Source: Ctena decussata
Lineage: Eukaryota > Mollusca > Bivalvia > Lucinida > Lucinidae
Direction of reading: 5' to 3'
DNA length: 64,000 nucleotides
Assembly (NCBI GenBank): GCA_963989385.1
Contig: OZ022501.1
Coordinates: forward strand, 87,280,979 to 87,344,978
Position 1 is the first letter of the stretch; each line of letters begins with the position of its first letter. The translations under genes were made by a program, and so were the position numbers. Below the pieces are notes generated by a model. It searched no databases and had not been told where the DNA came from. It saw nothing but the letters and a program-made list of their open reading frames with translations. Positions 44,347-57,071 of this stretch are shown here, piece by piece.

Positions 44347-44348
<2 letters not shown>
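43473..44348. other. Unassigned sequence
   Basis: GCGCATGC-rich words (TGCGCATGCCCAGC, CTGCGCATGC, GACTGCGCACGCG) recur between 43905 and 44060, as in many eroded repeats. The minus-strand 89-aa frame crosses them. No gene supported. Confidence 0.45.

Positions 44349-44390
<42 letters not shown>
44349..44390. repeat. ATT microsatellite
   Basis: About 13 units, ending at the TA that borders the pogo-like MITE. Confidence 0.9.
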
Positions 44391-44391
<1 letters not shown>

Positions 44392-44594
44392 AGTCAACTC
44401 TCGATATCTCGAAGTCAAATTTCAGCCCAAACTACTAATATCTTAAAGAACATTTCTGGTACCAGAAAATTTACTTTGAGATATCAGTAGTTTGAGATAA
44501 CAGGAGTTGATATGTAAATAAACATAGGAAATATATTCTTTGATATAAGAAAATATTTTGAGATATCAATGTTCGAGATATCGGGAGATGACTG
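44391..44594. mobile_element. 204-bp pogo-like MITE, complete copy
   Basis: Starts CAGTCAACTCTCGATATCTC and ends in the inverse GAGATATCGGGAGATGACTG, bounded by TA on both sides (44389-44390, 44595-44596). CAGT tips and a TA target are characteristic of the pogo/Tigger branch of Tc1/mariner. Contains repeated TTTGAGATATC words. Non-coding. Confidence 0.85.
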
Positions 44595-44596
44595 TA

Positions 44597-46046
44597 TCCG
44601 TTCATTTAGTATACTGACTTTATTTATTGCGGTTGAATAAAAAAAACTCGGAATATTCAACATTTCTTTGCTAACAATGTGTATATATTTAGCCCCTAAT
44701 ACCAGAAGTGCCACGTCCATGTTCATTAAGAAGAATATAACTATGTTTAAACGGAATTGTAAATATTTATTTTTTTTCATGATTTTAATTGTTTTCGAGT
44801 AAAACATTTACAGAAAGTAGAGCTAGCAACAAATTTTTCATATTTATTTATTTCCACATTAAGTAACGACGCATTTTCTCCAACATTCTTTCTCCTTTCT
44901 TAATTTTTTCTTCTATTTTGCCCTGTTTCGATGATTTACAGTTATAAAACGAGGCGAGAAAGTCATTATTAAATAGATAAATATATAGCGAAGAATCTTA
45001 TGCATACCGCCCCCAGAAAGATTCGTACACGCTTGTTTACGCTGTTGTGTGTAAGCGCCTCCCAGCTATGAATAAGCCGCTCAGCTATCCAATCATAGCT
45101 CTCCGATAGTACTGGCAAAAAAGTAAATTTGAATCAAAATCACATTGAATTACATAGAGATAACAAATTTCTGATATATCCTTTAGCTGGACTAAAACAA
45201 TAGCCCTTTAGGACAGGGATTTCTGGAGGAAAACACAAATCTTTGTTTTCTGTTTTTGACAATTTAATCCTTTCCGAATAAGTCTTGTGCCGATAGTGTA
45301 TTCAGATACGGGTTACGTTTTCATATGTATTGGTTTAAGTAGCAGAACAAATATAGTGTTTCAAGTTTACAGAACTTTGAGGAAAAGATAATAAAAATAC
45401 AACACAGATTCAGAAACTGCCAAAAAGTGAGATCTACAACTACAGACGATGAGTTTCTTAGCGTTGGATACAAACTCTTGGCAGGTGGGTAATTTTTAAA
45501 AACAGATTTGGCCCCGGAGCTGAGGTGCGTGTTTTAGACAGCTGGCTCTCGGGGCTAAGATCTCTAAATTAACAAGATTTTATTGGAAACAGGAAGAAAT
45601 GTCCTCAGAGGCTTAAACCACTTGTACGCAGTTTCTTCTAAATATTTGTTTATCTTCCCAAGGGCTTATTGTCTAGTAGCAAAATACAAACCTATTGATA
45701 ATTAAGCCTTTATTTTTCTTTCGTCGTTCTCGCTTCTAGTCATTTCTAGTTACTATATAACCTGGTGATTGATAAGGCTTCTGAGTAGTTTAATAAGTTT
45801 ACAAGTTAGCTTTGATACAATGGGATATACATGTAAATTAGATTACAAGAACTGGATTAAACATTATCTAATATATGGCAACGGACTGAAATTCGGATTA
45901 ATGATATTAAATGAATAATCAATTGTTTCAGTTTTGCTTTTTTACAAGAAGTATCCAAAATTTTCTGGAGGTTGTTTCTTATTGCGAAATGACCTTAATG
46001 TAAATGGGTACTCTTTCAGGGGAAGCAATTCTGCAATATCCATTTT
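44597..46046. other. Unassigned AT-rich sequence
   Basis: No supported gene. A small GGCCCCGGAGCTGAG / CTCGGGGCT pairing at 45512-45560 is seen. Confidence 0.5.
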
Positions 46047-46193
46047 GCCTCCCTTCTTAATAGGGTGAACTCTTATAGGAAGAAATTGCTCCCTCCTTCT
46101 TTTAAGAAAGGCCACGTCGTCCTGGAAGCAAATAGAAAATCACTAAGTTGTCCCCTTTGTAAAAATGGAGGAAAAACCTGGAGGTGTACCCAC
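46047..46193. repeat. Dispersed GCCTCCCTTCT family, copy B
   Basis: GCCTCCCTTCTTAATAGGGTGA, GGAAGCAAATAGAAAATCAC, TTTGTAAAAATGGAGGAAAA and CTGGAGGTGTACCCAC; the fullest copy of the family in the window. Confidence 0.6.
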
Positions 46194-47901
46194 TTACCCT
46201 AATTATTTGCGCGAAAGTGCCAAAGCAACCAGTGTAGATACAGCTCAGACGGCTCATGCAGGTTTGATCTGAGTCTGCACTGTGTATCCATTATTATCTA
46301 AAATATATGTTCACCATTTTCTGGAATTAATTGTTTGTCCTATACACTATTTCTAGAACTGTATTATTTTTTCTGATAAACATTTTCAAAAGATCAGACA
46401 CTGTTATAATATAATTATTTTATTGACTAACCGCGCATTTTGTCCAAGTTTTGCAAGTATACGCAAGTTTTTTTCTGCTAAACGCTATGACATATGCCAT
46501 TATGGTTTATTTTCTTTTTTCATAAATATTGTTAAAAATGGAAGCTTAATTTTCAGATCTCAGTGCACTTGTATATCAGTTTTCTCACTTCTAAGACTCA
46601 GCCGAGCTTTGGCAGATTCTACTATTTAGAAAAAGGAAAATGCGGGTAGGTGTGTGTGGGTGCTTATTAGGCGATATTGTCTTCAAGTTGATCACTTACC
46701 AAAATCCAAAATGCTGTTTATTGGAGTTTATTTTTCATAGTTGAAATATTTCATTTCAGAACAAAAGTGTTTAAGCATTTGGAACTTTCATCGCCCGTGT
46801 GACATGAGCATTTGAGGAGGTCAAACGCACCATTTAAGAATCGAATACCTGCATTTACTCTTATGCCCACTGGAACTATTAAATAAATTAATGTACTAGG
46901 CAGGAACAAAATGGGAGATAACAAAAACGGAACGAAATACATGTATAATGAAGCTTATATTCATACATGTATTTTGCAAGTGCAAAACACACACAAAAAC
47001 ATCTTTTAAATGCTTCACGGCAATTCTTTAATAAACTATTATTCTTATCGTTTGCATTTTGTTATAACTGTACACAAACTATCGCAATGTCTTGTTAGTC
47101 GTAAGCTTCAATCTTTTTAATAAAAGAATGTCTATACATGCAAAATAACCAGCTTAATTCACCTAGGCTGTTAGGTTACAATTTTGATATCAAACGATAT
47201 CCAATTATTGTTTTACTTGAGAAAATGTTTGTATTTCTGCACCGTCTGTGGTGGTCAGTTAATTCTTCATTGTTTATCTGTTTTCATTTACCGCCGCCAG
47301 AAATACTAGCTCTGCATAAAATTTGAAACTAGCCACCGATTCGAACAATAAAATGTTGAATGATTATATCCTGTTGCGATCTAATTTAATTTTGATTAAA
47401 TAAATATTTTTATTTCACCAAACAAACTCGCTATGTAGAAATAATTCGACAATCTGACAAACGAAAAACATTACTGGCCAGTTTGTATAAGAGGTCATAA
47501 ATACGAAAATTACACTGCTCAAATATTTTGTTTTTCAGAAAAGCAGACGTCTTCTGCTTCACGTGACCCTATGTGTTTCTTTAAAGATTTAAAGTTTGTT
47601 TTCACGAGGACTGTGATAATGTTTAGTAATGAAGAAAAATATTCAAGACCATTTAGGATATCTAATTTACCGTCGACATAAATTGGACATACTAATGGAA
47701 TTTGATGGTCTGGTATTTTAACCGTGGCTGTGTTTTAAACGATTTGATAATTAGTATTGGAGCCTAATATGCTGAAAAACAAATGAAAGACAATTTAGTT
47801 TTTAAACCATTTCCAAAGAATTCTTGTACCGTATTTATCCTAAGTATTAAGACAAAGAATGGTTTCTTCGTCCTAGCCGATTTTTTTAGCTAAAACATTA
47901 A
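46194..47901. other. Unassigned AT-rich sequence
   Basis: No gene or repeat boundary recognised; short frames lack motifs. Confidence 0.5.
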
Positions 47902-48009
47902 CCCAGCGGGCACATGACGTCGAAATGACGTCGTACTGACGTCGATGCGACGTCATTACGTCGCATCGACGTCAGTACGACGTCGTTTCAACGTCATGTG
48001 CCTGCTGGG
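47902..48009. mobile_element. 108-bp GACGTC palindrome, copy 1
   Basis: Two 51-base arms with three mismatches and a TCATTA loop. The tip is CCCAGCGGGCACATGACGTC; GACGTC or TGACGT recurs every 10-16 bases along both arms (ACGTCGTACTGACGTCGATG). Ends in the inverse CATGTGCCTGCTGGG. No ORF. Confidence 0.9.
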
Positions 48010-48116
48010 ATTGTTGACGAGTACGTGTTTTCGTCGCATTGCATGTTCAGCTCCTTGCCGTTATCATATCGTCTATTTGCATTCTAATCTGAATAACATT
48101 GTATTATTATAAGTAG

Positions 48117-48140
48117 TAGTAATAATAATAATATTATTAA

Positions 48141-48173
<33 letters not shown>

Positions 48174-48205
48174 TAGTATTATTATTCTTATTATTATTAT
48201 TATTC
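48117..48205. repeat. ATA/ATT microsatellite
   Basis: Interrupted AAT and ATT runs over about 88 bases. Confidence 0.9.
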
Positions 48206-48961
48206 AAAACCCCGCATTTTTTCTGTTCAAATAGTTTGTACATGTAATATACCGTCTAAAATACATTAAATCCATGAAACAACTGATTAAGTAATTGCAA
48301 TTCGATTCAGTTGAAATATAATAATAAAAACAAGCATCATCAAACTGATAATAGACACTGGCGTACTGCTGAGTTTGGGAAAGAAAAAATTACAGAAAAC
48401 ATGGCTCCTCTAACACACTCAAAACCAGAAAATCAAGGTCAGCTGTTTCCTATATTTACAGGATGGATTATACACAAACTACTTCAGATAAATCCTGAAC
48501 TATTTGTCTATATGTTTTATTCATGTAACTTGCCTTTTTATCATTCCACAAGGGAACAGCCTCACAATCTCATCTCTCGTGAGTGATAATGATAATACTT
48601 AGTAGTTTCGGAGGGACTGAGAGAAAAAAATGTGGACTGAGCTGCTCCCCCTGAAATGTACCCGTTCACCTTAAGCTATTAGATGTTTTGTGTTCGTTTT
48701 TATCATTCAGTCATCTATAGAGTTATAGAATTAGCAGTAATACTAAGTATAACAACCCTCCTCCAGTTCATTATTGTGATCCAGACTGTTTAAATATATT
48801 TTGCTTACGAATCCGCGCATGCAGTTGTCACATATGTATACTTTGTATCATGCACCTCTTATGCCATATTCTGTATGGACTGAGTGTAAATAAAGTACAT
48901 ATATATGAAAATAAAAATAACTAAAAAGAAAAAAATAAAGTAACTTTTCTCCGACATATAT
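48206..48961. other. Unassigned sequence with a partial dispersed repeat
   Basis: At 48607-48672, GCTCCCCCTGAAATGTACCC and flanking words resemble the end of the GCCTCCCTTCT family. The 91-aa frame at 48311-48586 has no recognised motif. Confidence 0.45.
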
Positions 48962-49197
48962 GAGCCGCGACACGAGAAAACCAACAATGTGGTTGTGCGC
49001 CCAGCGCAGACTCAGATCAGCCTGGGCATCCACCCAGTCTGATCAGAGTTTTCACTTTGCGCTTAAAGGGTAGCTAAGTGTTGAAGCTACCTCCATGCAA
49101 ACAGCGAAGACTCTGATCAGACTGGGCGGATGCGCAGGCTGATCTGAGTCTGCGCTGGGCGCACAACCACATTGTTGGTTTTCTCGTGTCGCGGCTC
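48962..49197. mobile_element. GAGCCGCGAC foldback MITE, copy 6
   Basis: Termini GAGCCGCGACACGAGAAAAC and ...CTCGTGTCGCGGCTC; same orientation as copy 1. Flanks ATAT/AATG give no clear TSD. Confidence 0.9.
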
Positions 49198-49225
49198 AAT
49201 GAATGGATTCTCTGGACTTTTTTAT

Positions 49226-49370
49226 TTTTGCCTCCCTTCTCAGTGGGGAAAAGAAGTTCTACTCCCCAACAAACAAATCTCTTGATCCCATTTTTGAAGG
49301 GCTACGTATTTCAGGAAAGCAAACAAAAACTCACATTTTTTTAGCTTTGGAAGGTAATGGTCCTACACCT
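49226..49370. repeat. Dispersed GCCTCCCTTCT family, copy C
   Basis: GCCTCCCTTCTCAGTGGGGA, GGAAAGCAAACAAAAACTCAC and GGAAGGTAATGG; a diverged copy that follows a MITE closely and stops at another. Confidence 0.5.
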
Positions 49371-49376
49371 AATTAG

Positions 49377-49584
49377 CAGAGCCCTAAATAAGAGGGGTAT
49401 TTAATGATAATTGAGGGATAATTTTCTTTATTTCTCATTGAAACCATATGTTGTGACCCCTCATCTGTACTGTACCGTCTCGTCGAGACGGTTCAGATGA
49501 GGGGTCACAACATATGTTCTTATCCAGAATTAACAAAAATTATCCCTAATAATCACCAAATAGTCCCTCTTATCTAGGGCTCTG
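49377..49584. mobile_element. 208-bp TIR MITE with AATTA flanks
   Basis: CAGAGCCCTAAATAAGAGGG pairs with ...CCCTCTTATCTAGGGCTCTG, then ATTGAGGGATAATTTT with AAAATTATCCCT. A perfect inner stem CATATGTTGTGACCCCTCAT and its inverse surround CGTCTCGTCGAGACG. AATTA occurs at 49371-49375 and 49585-49589, a possible TSD (with one extra G on the left). Confidence 0.85.
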
Positions 49585-49589
49585 AATTA

Positions 49590-50382
49590 AGGTTATAGTG
49601 TTCAACTTTGTGTATTTGTACATTTAACCATTACCCTACTGATTTTTATCTTGATCTGGGCCTGGTCTGTGTCCACATTTTTTCTTTCCTTTCTCTCACA
49701 CTTCTCCCCTCACCCCTCCCCACTTCCCACCCACCACCACCATCTCCATACCCATATACTCAGGCACAGTATGTAGGCTTTTAAGGCAGTTCCATATTTT
49801 GCCAATACCAAGGTCGATGTATTCGGCTCTTAATGACTAAATTCATTCAGACGATATATCATTTTGTAGACATATAAACTGATTGTGTCCCACCATTTAG
49901 TTTTATTTATGTCCCATACAAATTGCCAGGTTCCTTATTACATGTCAATTATGATTGATTTGACAGGAAAAAAATCTTTTAAATCTTTTAACTTTTTATA
50001 TTAATTTAAACTTGGTATTTTTAATTGGTATTTTTATTAGAGATCTCCATGATTTGATTATTGAAAGATGCGCTAAAAGTGTGAGTGAAAGATCAGATGA
50101 GAATCTGCCTATCCCTACCTAAAGCAAATTTTACAGAATTTCAAAAAACTTTTTCCAACACCGAATCGCAAACTTTGGCCCGAAACTTACATGTATGTTG
50201 TATATTTATTTCCTATAAGCAGAGGGGCGGGACATTATACGCAAAATCGTGTTTCATATTTCTAGAGGGAAAACAAACGTCTCAGCCTCTAATATATTTC
50301 ATACTTTCATAATAATTATGTTGGCAGCTGATATTTAAATCTTCTCCAATTTATAAACTTTTAGATTGCGATTGCAAATATA
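49590..50382. other. Unassigned sequence
   Basis: A C-rich tract (49700-49740) and no recognised gene or element. Confidence 0.5.
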
Positions 50383-50443
50383 CAGGTGTGTATTGAAATT
50401 TTGTCAGTTTGACAAAATTTCAGTACGCACCTGCGTATTTGTA
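50383..50443. repeat. Short foldback, CAGGTGYGT family
   Basis: ATACAGGTGTGTATTGAAATTTTGTC pairs with its approximate inverse through GACAAAATTTCAGTACGCACCTGCGTAT. A related half with CTGACAAAATTCAACACGCACCTGC is at 52472-52500. Confidence 0.65.
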
Positions 50444-50899
50444 TATTATGAAGCGGCACCACAAGCGTAGAAAGAAGAGTCATTTTTATCAACTAAACAG
50501 TCTTAGCTTTTTGGACGGATCACTTTTAGGAATCATAAATTAATGCCAAACAGCCTGGCTGCAACCTGTTATATAATCTTTGTTATTCGCACATTTCCCA
50601 AGCTCCTTTTCTTGGTTTACACGAACGTATTATAAAAAATTGGATTCGCGTGGTAAACGATAAAAATTAAAATGTTGGCCTGACCGAAAAAAAATCATGC
50701 ACCTTTCGGAATTAAAAATTTAGACTAATCTATAAGCAGAAAACACAACTGACCTGTGGTATCATCACTTGCCCAAAGTGGGCAGTGCTGGAAGAAACGT
50801 TTTAAATCATTAAATAAACCGTTTTAGCGATGGTGGTTATTTTGGACAAAATGAAGCTCAGTTCACCTACCTAAAGCATCACTCAGCATTACCCCAAAG

Positions 50900-50936
<37 letters not shown>

Positions 50937-52634
50937 TATGATGACGAATCGCTTAACAATTTTTACTTACGACTGTCAGTTTTCATAATAACAATGAGCA
51001 AAAGACAACGTAATATTAATATTTGGGGGCAAAAGTTGACAGTTAACAGTGATAAATTGACGATGCAATTTGTTCAGCTCTTCACCACTTGTTAACTTAA
51101 TATATGGCATTGTTGTGAAGTCATTTTGTCCATTAGAGATTTCATTAAATCAAAAGGCTAACGGCGGTTTTCAAGCACTTACTCTATTTTCATTATTGGA
51201 TCATACACTGGTCATTTTATAGAGACCTCTGCTTCAACATTTATTGATTCAAACAAAATGATTGAAATAGTTTTAATTGACATTAAACGTCCCTTGCTTT
51301 TATCACAGAATGTGCATTGTTAGGAGAAAAGAGGGCTTTGCGAACAGCAAAACTTCTGAGCAGACTGCGCATTTCGCAGTCTCCTTCAAAGTCTTTGCTA
51401 TCCCTGTAATTGATTCCGCAGCTAACAGACAAGAAATGGGAAAGACTCTGATCAGATGATACATACTCGCAGGATGATCTTAGTTTTAACACTTCAACAT
51501 GCCACAAAGACCCATTATATCGCGGGAAAGCTAAAATGACCATTGCTTTTATTGCAATATGGTTTATGCAGAACGATATGCCCAAAGGCTTTTTGCCATA
51601 TCTCTATGGTTAGACTCATCTGGCCTATCTCCCCATCTATGGCAAATACTATCTTCACATTTAGATTTTTGAACGAACGGTTGTATCTATCTACATAATT
51701 CAGATTTTTATCGAGACACATTTTGTTTCTAAATATTTACGTCACCCGTTTTGGCGATAACATCTATGTTTACTGACCAATTACCCGAGACGTCAAATTC
51801 TGATATATGCTTCGGAAAGATGGTACCTGGATAAAAGATGTCTAATAAAAGAAAATGCCAATTCTAGGAGTCATAAATATTTCTGGTTATTCATTAGTAT
51901 TGTAATAACGGTAACTGTCTCTTTACATTGTCAAATACTGATTCAGATGTGTCTGTCAAATTTTACACAAAGTAAAGTTAAGCCTTTTGATTAAAATTCT
52001 TAATATTGCACATCCTGCTAAAGATATTTTTGCTATTTTGCTGGCGTTTTGTAATGCATGAATAAAAGTACACAAAACAAAATTGGGACAACAAAAGATT
52101 GTCACCAGATGCCAACAAATTAGGTAGCGCAATAGTTTAAATTGTGATCGAAACTGTCAGGGTTGCTTATACATGTAGAATTAGACTGGCTCCAGTCCTT
52201 GTGTTTTAATTGCATATCTGTAAGAAAGCTAACTCTACAAGGAATAATTTTTACATCAAGTAATTGCAGAGTTACCCTAGAAACATAAATGGTTGGCCAT
52301 CAGAGTAAAAAGAGCCACGTTTAAGATTTCTCTATTTGAATACATATAACCATTTAGCCTGGAAGCCAGGCTAATGTAGAATGGATGAAGCAAAATATTT
52401 TAGATAAGCAGAGGTGCAGACTTGTACGCCCGCCAAACTAGCTACCTACACGCAAATACGCAGTGTTTGTAAAACTGACAAAATTCAACACGCACCTGCA
52501 TATCTGCATGTGAAAATTCAAAACTGGACAGAATTTAGTATCAGTAACCAACAGACATTACAATATACAATATCTAAGGGGTTTCCACTCAAAGATTATG
52601 AATCATGATTGTGCGTACACTGTGATTCCCTCTA
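50444..52634. other. Unassigned sequence with microsatellite and eroded MITE
   Basis: (CT)16 at 50901-50933. At 51330-51490 a diverged relative of the 60.85-kb MITE (GCGAACAGCAAAACTTCTGAGCAGACTGCGC, GACTCTGATCAGATGATACA). No gene supported. Confidence 0.5.
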
Positions 52635-52742
52635 CCCAGCAGGCACATGACGTCAAAATGTCGTCGTGTTGACGTCGATGCGACGTCATTACGTCGCATC
52701 AACGTCAGTACGACGTCATTTTAACGTCACGTGCCTGCTGGG
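52635..52742. mobile_element. 108-bp GACGTC palindrome, copy 2
   Basis: Same length, same TCATTA loop and same tips (CCCAGCAGGCACATGACGTC) as the copy at 47902, with a few point changes. Bounded by TA on both sides (52633-52634, 52743-52744). Confidence 0.9.
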
Positions 52743-52744
52743 TA

Positions 52745-53435
52745 ATTACGCCCCTGTCCGCACATACTGATGACCATAGCCTTCCCTTATCACTCGTTAG
52801 TCCTGATCTTCCAGAGACTACATGTTCATGCACAAATAAAAGAATCTGATCAGAATGCATGGATACGGATACACAGACATATTAAAGTTTTTTGACTACC
52901 CAAAATCTTCCTTTGTATCATTTTGTGTAGCCCATGACAATAACCAATCCGGATTGGTATAAATATGTCAGTTACTGCACCCATGCACTCAGCGCAGTCA
53001 TGGTATTATGAAATGCAGTTGCAGGTATACAAAGGAGGGCGCTTTTACCGCATCCTAAACTTCGGGTTTACTTGTTACTTACTGTTGATTGCAAATATCA
53101 TTATTATTGAAAAGTTTATGCCAGTTTATAAATACATACATAAGTAAATAAATTTATGCGCTTTTTTAATGAAAGGTGCAAGTTCGGATAACCGTCACTG
53201 AACGAAAACATTTATAGCAGCAACTGCAGTTTTGCTTATCCCCTTAGAATAAATGTAGACGAATCGATACACAAGTCCTACCAAAAGCATTCAAAAGATT
53301 GTTCGCCTATAGATTTGTAATGGTGTCAGTAAACATTCAAGATCCCCGTTTCAGAATCCTTTCTCAGTGGTCGTGTAGGGACGGTGTGTGTGGTGGTGGT
53401 GGAGGGGTGGAGGGGGGGGGGGCGCCCCGAAAGGA
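52745..53435. other. Unassigned sequence with G-rich tract
   Basis: (GGT)/(G)n rich tract at 53383-53425, ending in about 9 G. No gene supported. Confidence 0.5.
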
Positions 53436-53595
53436 GAGAATTCTGTCCTTTAAGAGCAGATAGGAAGGAAGTAGTTCAAGCCGTTAAGACCCTGTTTTGG
53501 AAGAGCTTCTTTGTTCAGGGAATAAAACAAGAAGTCACAAAAGTTGTTTATACTTGTTAAAATGGTGGAAACACACGGAGGTGTGCCCATTTATC
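53436..53595. repeat. Dispersed GCCTCCCTTCT family, copy D
   Basis: Contains AACAAGAAGTCACAAAAGTTG, TTAAAATGGTGGAAACACACGG and GGAGGTGTGCCCATTTATC, matching copies A, B and E. The left part is diverged. Confidence 0.55.
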
Positions 53596-54098
53596 TTCAG
53601 TGCAGTTGTGTCCGAATTATGGATTTTCGGGGCTCAGCGTTCTGCATGTTGTAATTGCTGTAAATGTTTGTCTGTTTTCGCCAGTTTTAGCTGTCGCACA
53701 CTCCCTACCAGTGCCCCAGCTTTCAGGAAAGTCCCTTGAAACCCATAAACGCACACTCAGTAGGCCATGAATTACGTCTGTACGACACTTCCCAATATGA
53801 CTGGCATTCAATGTCAGGAGAGAGTAAGAAATTTGTGTTAACGTAATATTTCACAATCATAATTAGTTATAATGTTAATTTCACTAATTCATCATCTGTC
53901 TGTTGCATCTGTTGCAAAGTTCACATTGATCATAATTATTCTTTTGATCTGAATAAAAGAACAGTGATTAAGAGACCCAGAAAATAAACCTTTATAGTAC
54001 GAAAGACCGATTGTGACTTCGTATTTCACCGTTTAAATTGTGCAATTTATACTAAACACTTCACAGTTCATATTTCACGTTTGATCTAAACTTTATTT
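53596..54098. other. Unassigned sequence
   Basis: No gene or repeat boundary recognised. Confidence 0.5.
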
Positions 54099-54334
54099 GA
54101 GCCGCGACATGACAAAACCAACAAAGTGGTTGTGCGCCCAGCGCAGACTCAGATCAGCCTGGGCATCCGCCCAGTCTGATTAGAGTCTTCGCTGTCCGCA
54201 TGGAGGTAGCTTAGACCCTTAGCTACCCTTTAAGCGAAAGGCGAAGAATCTGATCAGATTTGGCGGATACCCAGGCTGATCTGAGTCTGCGCTGGGCGCA
54301 CAACCACATTGTTGGTTTTCTCGTGTCGCGGCTC
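54099..54334. mobile_element. GAGCCGCGAC foldback MITE, copy 7
   Basis: Termini GAGCCGCGACATGACAAAAC and ...CTCGTGTCGCGGCTC; reverse orientation as in copies 3 and 4. Flanks ATTT/AATT do not form an exact TSD. Confidence 0.9.
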
Positions 54335-54760
54335 AATTTTCAGTTGTGTAACATAAGCACACATCAGGCAATGCAACATTAACGACACTAGCACAGGTCT
54401 TGTCTGTATCCCAAAATTATATTAAAGTGTAAAGTAAAGACTGTGTAGTGAGAAGAATAAAAAACAATTAATAAATAAAAAGTTGAAGTTTGAAGAAAGT
54501 ATGAAATGAATAGTAACTCAAAGTATGAAGTAAGAAGTGTGAAGGATGAGCGACAAGGCTGATCGAAGAATGAAATAAGAAGCGTTGAAGAATAAAATGT
54601 GACGTTGGAATTGCGAAGTGTGACGTATGAAATAAAAAGAACATTTCATAGCTCACACTTTGTACACCACTGTTCATACATCACAACTTATACTTCATAC
54701 GCCAAATTTCCAACTTGACATTTAGTATCAGTATCTCTCAAAGCTGCTAATCAAAATCTG
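54335..54760. other. Unassigned low-complexity sequence
   Basis: GAAGTATGAA/GAAGTGTGAA-like words recur from 54485 to 54650 (degenerate tandem, about 10-base period). The 69-aa minus frame is an artefact of this. Confidence 0.5.
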
Positions 54761-54871
54761 GGGCCGTATTCATAAAGCCACTTAAGTCGTTGCTATGCGG
54801 TTGCTAAGGCTAAATATCTATCAAGGAGATTCCCTATAACTATGAAATTTGGTCTGGAGGAACAGTCTCCA
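54761..54871. mobile_element. Left half of the GGGGCCGTATTCATAA MITE
   Basis: Nearly identical to 13226-13335 (GGGGCCGTATTCATAAAGCC, CACTTAAGTCGTTGCTATGC, AACTATGAAATTTGGTCTGG, AGGAACAGTCT). It stops at the palindrome centre, so the other arm is deleted. Confidence 0.85.
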
Positions 54872-57071
54872 GTGCACAAGTAGGTTAAGTGACCCATGTG
54901 GAAAAAAAAATAAACAAATGATTTTCATAGATGGCTGAATGGATTTTGACCAAACTTGGAAGGAGGCATATTTATTTATTTACATATTTTTATTTAAGCA
55001 TCAGTGGCATCATCCGTGTGTCTTAAGTTTGCGGAAAACAGTGCCGCTCTGCGAGACAATTGCTGCGATGCACAGGTCATAATTGCAGACATCACGAAAA
55101 CCCTTAAACGAATTTCTTACAAACAGCAGGTTGGACTTGGACCAAACTTGCACATCATCGTCCCAATTTAGCGGAAACAAAAATGCTTGGATGTACACGT
55201 AGGTGATAATGGCCGATAGTATAAAAATCTTTTAACAACTTTCATAAATGGTCGGGTGTATTTTGATCAAACTTAGAAAAATACATTTCGCTCTCCTGCG
55301 CAAGCAGATCATTTTAAGTCTCCATAGTCCTATCAGTCTTAAAAAACGTACAAACACAAATCATTATGAAAAGCCTTTCAACCTTCACATTTGATGATAA
55401 AATGTAGGTTGATGTCTATAAATTGATCCGAGTATGGAAAACAGGTTTTTGTAAAACTACAAATCGCTCAACAAAATATGATTTTCCTTTTCTAGTTTCC
55501 GGTTGAGTGATGCAATATAAACAAAAGCGCCACAGTGAATGGGGCCCCACCCTTGTACATTGTATTTTTACCATTTTATTCAAGGACATGAAATCGAAAG
55601 TAGGTCATTTGAGTTACCAACTAAAATGACCCAAATAATTTCAAACCCTTTTTCTGTGAAAATTATGGATGTTTTATTTGTTTTAAGTCGGCCGATCGCG
55701 GTCATTAACAATGAAGAAATTATGGTGAGAAGCTTGCAGCAATGCCTCGTGATGAAATTTTTCATGTTTATAGAGCAATAGGGCCTTTAAAGGCAGTGTG
55801 TTGATTGATCTTCTGCAAACTTGAAATAGTGTTTCAGCGTGACATTCCACTGCTCTGTTCGGAAAGAAAGTCAGTTAAAGGCATTGCATCACTCTAATGG
55901 CTAAGCACAAGGAAAGGCTGTACGTTGTCGAAATGCACGAACTCATTCACATGCACCATAGAGGTAAGCCAAACACAAAATAAGTCTCTCCTGATTGTGT
56001 TTGCCAGTATATTAAATATAACCGCAACTGCAGTTTTCATACCAATTCAACCGCAGATTGGGTTATATGGAAAGCTATTTGTAACTGCAGTCTTGACTTA
56101 CTTGCAAGTTGCAGCTGCATTTTCAATACATTAAACTAGCTGCAAGTGCAGTTTTGACGTACTTGTAACTGGCCGGTTGCAGTTTTGCCAAAGTTGGAGC
56201 TAACGCGGCTGCGACTCTGATTATATCAAAACTGACTCTTTGATTATATCAAAACTGACTCTTTGATGCCGAGAATGCAGCTGCCTATTCAGACAAAATT
56301 TGGACATACTAAAGGTAGTCAGATGGATCTCAGTATAACTGCAACTGCATAATATTATTTCCTGATGAATCAAAAATGTAACTGTGAATATTCTGGCAAA
56401 GATACACTCACCAAGCGCTACCCATTTAATACACCGAAAGAAGAAAGAGCCGGAAACACAAACGAACAAGGGCTTCGCAAGCGGCGCATAATACTCCGTT
56501 TTAATGTCATAAAGGAGTTACAGATTACAAAAGGATAGACAGGCAGAAAAAACAGAGGCAACCACTCTATAACTAATGACGGCAACATTATTTAAATATT
56601 TAACACATCAAATACTATTAGTATACCAAAATCAGCTGCCAAGGTAAAGTGGCTCAGAAGATGAGTAATGCCGAAGTCAAACAAGGGAGTTAATTTATAA
56701 ACTAAATATACTGGATATACCACTCTTGGTTCTAATACATTCCCTTGACTATATACACATCACCATTAGGTTGTGTTAAAATATTTTAAACGGTTAAGGA
56801 GTTACAGAGTAAACAGGAAATTTATGCAAGGACAGATAATTCAGTAAGCAAGCCAGAGTTGTGGTTCTTGCTCGGGATGTATTCCCCCATCATCATACAC
56901 ATTCCTACAAAGTTTTATTCTAATAGTTCAAGAAGTTGAGATATGGAGTGAATGAGAAATGCCTAAAAATACTAATCAAAGGGAAGTTACTCCAAAATTA
57001 AGAAAGAGGGCTAAATAACTAATCATTGTGACATCAGAGTAACAAACATATAAACTCATTTAAAACAACTA
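54872..57071. other. Unassigned sequence with minor repeats
   Basis: At 55985-56215 the word AACTGCAGTTTT/GCAAGTGCAGTTTTGAC recurs. At 56215-56270 a 22-base unit (CTGATTATATCAAAACTGACT) is tandemly repeated about 2.5 times. No gene supported. Confidence 0.5.
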
